Below are positions 59,244 through 64,000 of a DNA stretch of 64,000 nucleotides, piece by piece (positions within the stretch are counted from its first letter, which is position 1; each line of letters begins with the position of its first letter). Under the pieces are notes generated by a model that saw only the letters and a list, made by a program, of their open reading frames with translations, ran no database searches and was not told the DNA's origin. Made by a program: the position numbers and the translations under genes. Origin of the DNA: Kalaharituber pfeilii (Eukaryota > Ascomycota > Pezizomycetes > Pezizales > Pezizaceae); assembly GCA_015179045.1 (NCBI GenBank), contig WHUZ01000012.1, forward strand, positions 1,054,001 through 1,118,000, given 5' to 3'.

Positions 59244-59566
59244 TCTTCTATCACTTTTATTTTATCATGGGGTTTGCAAATTTTGTTTCTTTATTGAATT
59301 TCAGTTAACTTCAGTTCAATACAATGTAAGTATGTAGTATATATATCATAATCACAGAAGTAATGTAGTGTGGGTCACATGGATCTGTAAGTAATCATAC
59401 CATTTCGTAGCTTTTTGCATCAAACGGAAGGTATATAGAAAGTAGATACAAACTTCAGTGAAGTGAAAACAATTGTACCATATAAAAGATTAATAATATT
59501 GCACAGTTGGAATCAAATAACTCAGAACATCTGGAAATAAACTACAGCTTCAAGATCAGGGTAAGC
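59244..59566. other. Intergenic region between convergent 3' ends (MAD1/RAT1)
   Basis: 323 bp, AT-rich. It should hold the polyadenylation signals of both genes; nothing else seen. Confidence 0.6.
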
Positions 59567-62500
59567 CTAATAGCGACCATTCCTACTGCCACCTCCATAA
59601 GAGCCTCCATAAGAGCCTCCATAAGAGCCTCCACGACCCGACCGATGATCTCGATAGTCTCTGTCCCTATCCCTATCCCTATCTCTATCTCTATCGCGTC
59701 TGTCGTAATCCCGATCTCTACTGTCCCTTCTATCATAGTCATCGCGACGATAGTGCTGCTGAGGGGGGGGCGGCGGTGGAAACGAAAAGTTGAATGAACT
59801 CGGACCGGCTGGAGGCGGCGGGGGCACCGAGCCGGAATAACCGCCCCAAGAGGGTGGTGGGGGAGGTGGAGGAGGAAATGTCCAGCCTCCCCTTCCAACT
59901 GGAAGAGGCGGTGGTGGCGGTGGCCATGAGTATCCACCAGGCCCACGTTGTAGGGTCCATGAATTATATGCTACAGGTGCAGTGGGCACAGCAGAATACG
60001 GTGGCACGGGTCCTCTGTTTGATTGATAAGAGATATTACCGCCACTTATACTGCCATGGTAACCTGAATTGTTGTACCCTCCACGTCCACGGCCTCTTCC
60101 GCTACCACCTCTATTCAGCGGGGCGCCACCAAAACTGCGGCCTGAATTTGCAGCTTTATTGCGCACAATATCGAGATCCATGCGATTTAGGACCGGGGAC
60201 GGAAGTTTGACACCTCGCAGGAGCATTGACTTGTGCAAAGATTTCAACGTGGGGAGCTTGTAGAAGACAACCATGGACCTGTCGTCTTCAATGTCTGGAA
60301 GTGTGCCTTCGTCTAGAGGGTATGGTAGGGTGCCTCTTCGAATAAATGTAGCATCTTTAGACACTGTCCCGGACAACCCCTCGCTGATTTTTGGCCGAAG
60401 CCTGTACTCCTAGAGTCCAGTTAGCATTCGGAACGGATTATAGAGCTTTTGGAACTTACCTCTGGGTCGCCTCGTTTAGAGTAGAGCTTCACCGCGATGT
60501 CATTGTATAGAGGATGCTTATCCGACATATACAGGACTTCTTTGCCAAGGCCATTTCTGGCATGATCTTCGGGTGACAACTTTGGGTAAACCTTCGCTAT
60601 TGCATCCAATAATCGCTTTTCGTCGATGAATGGAAGTAAGACCACGCCTATCCATTATTGATAATCATTGTGATTAGCTTCCATATTTGTGATCAAGGGA
60701 CGGTGAATTTACCTTGCCATGCGAACTTCTTCCCATTGAGATCGATAGGGAAATCTTCCGGGTAAAAGTCAATAATTTCCGAATTTGGATTAGTCATTAA
60801 GTCTTGGAACGGTTCTGGTAAGTTATGTTTACTAGTCATACGTAAGTTCCGTTCACGTTGAATGGGGTATTGAGTGTATTACCTAGCAGCAGGAAGCACG
60901 CCCATCAATTGCTCGAATGGTTTAAACGGTGTTCCTTTCGTGAACTTGATATCCAGTGACTTTAGGTCTTGAAAATCCGCAGCGAAAGGTGCATAATGGT
61001 GCGGATAAAACCAATTCCATGACGGGCAACCTTGGAAATAATATAATAACACCCAACACAGCCCCTCAACATAATCAGCAGCGACCTTTTTCCGGAATTC
61101 TAAATCCTTAGGAGCTTTCCCAAATTTCTGCTCGTAATAACGATCTCTGTAACCGGGCTCCCATAGTCGTACTGTATCTAAATCTGGTTCACCCTCTGCC
61201 CCTTTAGGTTCATCTTGATCTGCTGCAGGTGGAGGCGGTTCCTCTTCCATTGTGACAGCTTTTCTTTTGCTCGGTGTCACATGAGGAGCGGAGGAATCGT
61301 CAGCATCCCCTTTGGCAGGCGTGTCCTTGGCTGTGATTTCGTCTGCTCCATCCATTTTCGTGTCTGAATCAGGTGTAGCTGAATCACCTGCAAGTAGCTT
61401 AGCTTTCAAGGCAGCAGCTGCACTCTTATTTGCAACGTTTGCTTGGCGATTAGCCCCACGATTCATGATTAAGTCATGATTCAGACGTTTTGTTTCTGCG
61501 AAGGTTAATTCACCAGGGCGGAACACTGGAATGCCTGGTACCGGGGTTATTGGCATAGTATCACCCTTAAGAGGCCGTGCTGGGATGGCAATTGCATCCA
61601 TATACTCCGGCTCTGGAATGCTGCTTCTGTTGCGGGGATCCCTTTCTTGTCTTCTTGCATTCTTCTCAACTTTACGACGTTTAGCGTTCTCATCTCGTCG
61701 TTGCTCGGCTAATGAACTTAGTGAGATTCACATAACTTTGGACTTTGAAAACATACCTTCCTTCCGGCGTTTGAAAATTGCATCCTCTTGTTTTGCAAGG
61801 CCATCAAGAATGTACTGGGCACGCTCTAAATTGACAATGCCGTCTTTCGTGACATACCCCCCATAATGGGTAGATTGTCTCTCCATATTGCCATGAGTGT
61901 GTCAATAGCCCCATCTCGAATATCGAGCGATGGCAAATGGGGCAGGAAATCGTTGCCAACAAAGAAGCACATGAATACCCAATCATCAATTGCTCTTTCG
62001 AGATCGAACGGAAATGGACATCCAGGTACATCAAGTTCAGCTGCAAGGTACTCTCGTAAAATACTGACATGAAGCCAAATAAACGGTTTCAATTGCGTTC
62101 CTTTCTGTTGTGAGTCAAATTCATCAACCTTTTCCTTAGGCAGACCGGTGCATTCCTCTGCCTTGTGACCTTGCTGCCCACAAAGCCTACAAGCCTTTGC
62201 TTTTGATTCTTGAAAGAAAACATCTTCACGAAGTACACGAAAGTGTGGTTCATGAGTTCCTAACCCTAACATGATCAAATCGGCATCCTGTAACGAATTT
62301 GTTAACCAAGAATTTACTTTCACAGTTGTAGTATTCCACGTACCAGTCCATAGATGACATGCCTAGTGTTGGGATCATGGTCAGGAGAAGCGCGTTGACT
62401 CCGGATAAACTCCATGATCTTATGTTCACCCTCTCCAGGAACAGCCGAATCGGATATTATGACTTTCAACTACAAAATTGGTAAGCCACCGAGTACAAAT

Positions 62501-63265
62501 CTAGTCACGATCTGAGCTGAAGATACCTTTGCCCATGCAGGGTCTGTATTGAGCTTGTATGCAACCCAATACCTGATGGCCGCAGCCAAGATATCCATAA
62601 AAGGAGTTCCTGAAGATAAGTTTAGCTTTCTAATCCATCTATAAGAGTAGTACATGTCTGCAAACATACCGGGTGTAATTGCATTACTATCCCAGACTTT
62701 TTTGTTCTGTAAACTTTCGTGAATGTCTTTGCCGCCGGCCTGGAGAAGCTTGACAAATTCCGCAGCATCTTCTTCCTTTTCTTTGGCTTCTTGGGCAGAC
62801 CTGAAGCGACGAGACCGCTGCTGATTCATTTTGGCTCGAGGAGCAACACCATCTAGGCAAATGTAAGCCCAAATATTCAGAGAGAATCTCGCATTGAGTC
62901 CATACCAACTGCAATCATAAGAATCTTCCTTGGCCTGACCATTTTCACAACCCTGTCTGTGTACTTAAAAATTTCCAGCATCATCTCGGCCTCGGTCTGT
63001 GGAGGAGGTCTAAGACGAATGTCAGAATGCTGGAGCCGTGCTTGAGTATGAAGCGTAGTTACCTATCCTCCGGATGTGAGCATGGATGAACAATACCATT
63101 CATGTCCAGGTACAAATTGTCCATCTCCTCACCATTGGGATTTGGGCCTGTCGTGTCCACAGGTATCTCCTGGCCGTCGATGTCCTGTGAGCGCTCTTCG
63201 ATTACATTGGAAATGATTTTCGGGTATTTCTGCGACAACCATCGGAATAAGGCTGGGACACCCAT
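59567..63265 (-). CDS. RAT1: Nuclear 5'-3' exoribonuclease Rat1 (Xrn2)
   Basis: Degrades uncapped nuclear RNA, drives torpedo termination of RNA polymerase II and trims rRNA 5' ends. Start [20 protein letters not shown] at 63265. XRN_N follows: [44 protein letters not shown] joined to [19 protein letters not shown] across a short intron, [39 protein letters not shown]. The CCHC zinc knuckle [14 protein letters not shown] distinguishes Rat1/Xrn2 from Xrn1. The C-terminal half includes [20 protein letters not shown] and [10 protein letters not shown]. The tail (from ~60180 down to 59567) is Gly/Pro-rich with poly-Pro blocks, then [18 protein letters not shown] and GGSYGG repeats. At least seven introns; not every junction was resolved. 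Confidence 0.95.
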
Positions 63266-63806
63266 TGCGACACTGCACCGAGCAGCGTTTCTTCTCTAGA
63301 TAGAGAAGAGCGTGTATCGGCAGGCAGCGGTTCTGGCGGAATGCTGATGAGATCTCTCTGCTGCGGTGCGAGTGGACTCGCGAGGCGGCGGATGCGTGGG
63401 CTGACGCGAGGAACGAGTTGCTTGCTCTTTCTTTTTTTCTTTTTTCTTTTTTCTTTTTTCTTTATTCTTTTTTCCTCTTCTCTCTTGTGCTAAACCTTAC
63501 AATTGATCGCAGCGTGCTTGCAGCAATTGCCCTTTGCTCTTAACACCTCGTTAGCACAGCCCGGAGTCGCGCCGGAGTCGCCCCAGAGACACGGTAGGGT
63601 GCTCTGCTTATCCCTATGCCCGCGGGCTTGGCGAGTAGTCTCGTAACCAGCTTGGCGAGATACCGCGACCTCCAATGGTGCGGCAAAATGTTGAAAGCTC
63701 TTGTGGACAAGTATTCTAACTGGCCCGCTGTTTCTCGGAGGCTTTTCTCAACGCTCATCAGCAATCAATTCCTACCGCTCTACTCATGCAACAAAGCTCG
63801 TGAGAA
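63266..63806. promoter_or_regulatory. Divergent promoter region RAT1 / USO1
   Basis: 541 bp between two opposite start codons, with a long pyrimidine tract in the middle. Presumed to serve both genes. Confidence 0.5.
63427..63475. repeat. (T5-6 C)n pyrimidine microsatellite
   Basis: About 50 bases of T runs broken by single C residues (CTTTTTTCTTTTTTC pattern) in the RAT1/USO1 divergent promoter. All-pyrimidine tracts are common in fungal core promoters. Confidence 0.85.
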
Positions 63807-64000
63807 ATGTCACTTCTATCCGGAATTCTTCAGGGCCAGGCGCCGGCGAAGCAAGATGCCACAACCGCAATCCAGACCCTCTGCCTTAGATTAACCTCGA
63901 GCAGCCTTGTGGAGGATCGGAGAGCGGCCATACTAAGTCTTAGAAGCTTCGCAAGGGAATACAAGGAGATTGTGGCGTCTGGAGGGTTAAGGGGTCTAAT
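63807..64000 (+). CDS. USO1: General vesicular transport factor Uso1/p115 (N-terminus, cut by window end)
   Basis: Golgi tether for ER-derived vesicles. The first 64 codons are visible and open to the window end. MSLLSGILQGQAPAKQDATT is followed by IQTLCLRLTSSSLVEDRRAA and ILSLRSFAREYKEIVASGGL then RGLI, which is the start of the Uso1 armadillo head (LEDRRAAILGLRSFAK...V..G.L..LI). The rest, including the coiled-coil tail, lies outside. The start codon at 63807 is chosen because the conserved helix begins within 25 residues of it. Confidence 0.85.
   Translation, partial: MSLLSGILQGQAPAKQDATTAIQTLCLRLTSSSLVEDRRAAILSLRSFAREYKEIVASGGLRGL

Noticed and set aside
1..64000. tRNA, rRNA or other structured RNA genes
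   Set aside because: I looked for B-box-like GGTTCGANNCC with matching stems and found none I could support by eye; a tRNAscan run would settle it.

Overview
The window looks like nuclear DNA of a filamentous ascomycete (Pezizomycotina). Genes are split by short GT-AG introns of about 45-150 nt, lie densely on both strands, and encode conserved fungal proteins. Between them are decayed DNA transposons and Ty1/copia relics with nonsense changes that would fit RIP-like C-to-T mutation. I cannot name the genus from the sequence. Exon joins were worked out by hand; wherever I give exon lengths they sum to a multiple of three.

Layout. 0-16 kb: the 3' part of a GH31 alpha-xylosidase (+), an epoxide hydrolase (+), a PQ-loop membrane protein of the ANY1/SLC66A2 type (-), cytosolic glutamyl-tRNA synthetase (+, with two apparent single-base frameshifts), a WD40 ribosome-assembly protein like SQT1/AAMP (-), and a large SF1 helicase with NFX1-type zinc fingers like fission yeast Hrr1 (-). 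16-19 kb: a repeat island holding a 2-kb pogo/Fot1-like element with intact ends and no recognisable transposase. 19-31 kb, all on the minus strand: malic enzyme, TIM50, V-ATPase subunit H and cytosolic leucyl-tRNA synthetase. 32-37 kb, plus strand: a PPR-like, probably mitochondrial protein and an F-box protein.

37-41 kb is a second repeat island. It has a Tc1/mariner-derived, foldback-like element carrying inverted 12-bp minisatellite arrays, and a copia gag relic preceded by a half-tRNA primer-binding site. 41-50 kb: a secreted GH20 beta-hexosaminidase (+), tRNA-His guanylyltransferase THG1 (-) and a membrane-anchored fibronectin-III/coiled-coil protein (-). 50-51.7 kb is a long intergenic stretch with a perfect hairpin. 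51.7-64 kb: gamma-tubulin complex component GCP3 (+), a copia RNase H relic, the spindle-checkpoint protein MAD1 (+), the nuclear 5'-3' exonuclease RAT1 (-), and the 5' end of the vesicle-tethering factor USO1 (+), which is divergent from RAT1.

The genes are mostly housekeeping: translation (GluRS, LeuRS, THG1, SQT1), RNA decay and silencing (RAT1, Hrr1-like), mitochondria (TIM50, malic enzyme, PPR-like), mitosis (GCP3, MAD1), trafficking (USO1, V-ATPase, PQ-loop) and carbohydrate turnover (GH31, GH20). They do not form a pathway cluster. The unusual material is in the two repeat islands, the frameshifted GluRS gene and a 15-nt microexon in the malic enzyme gene.
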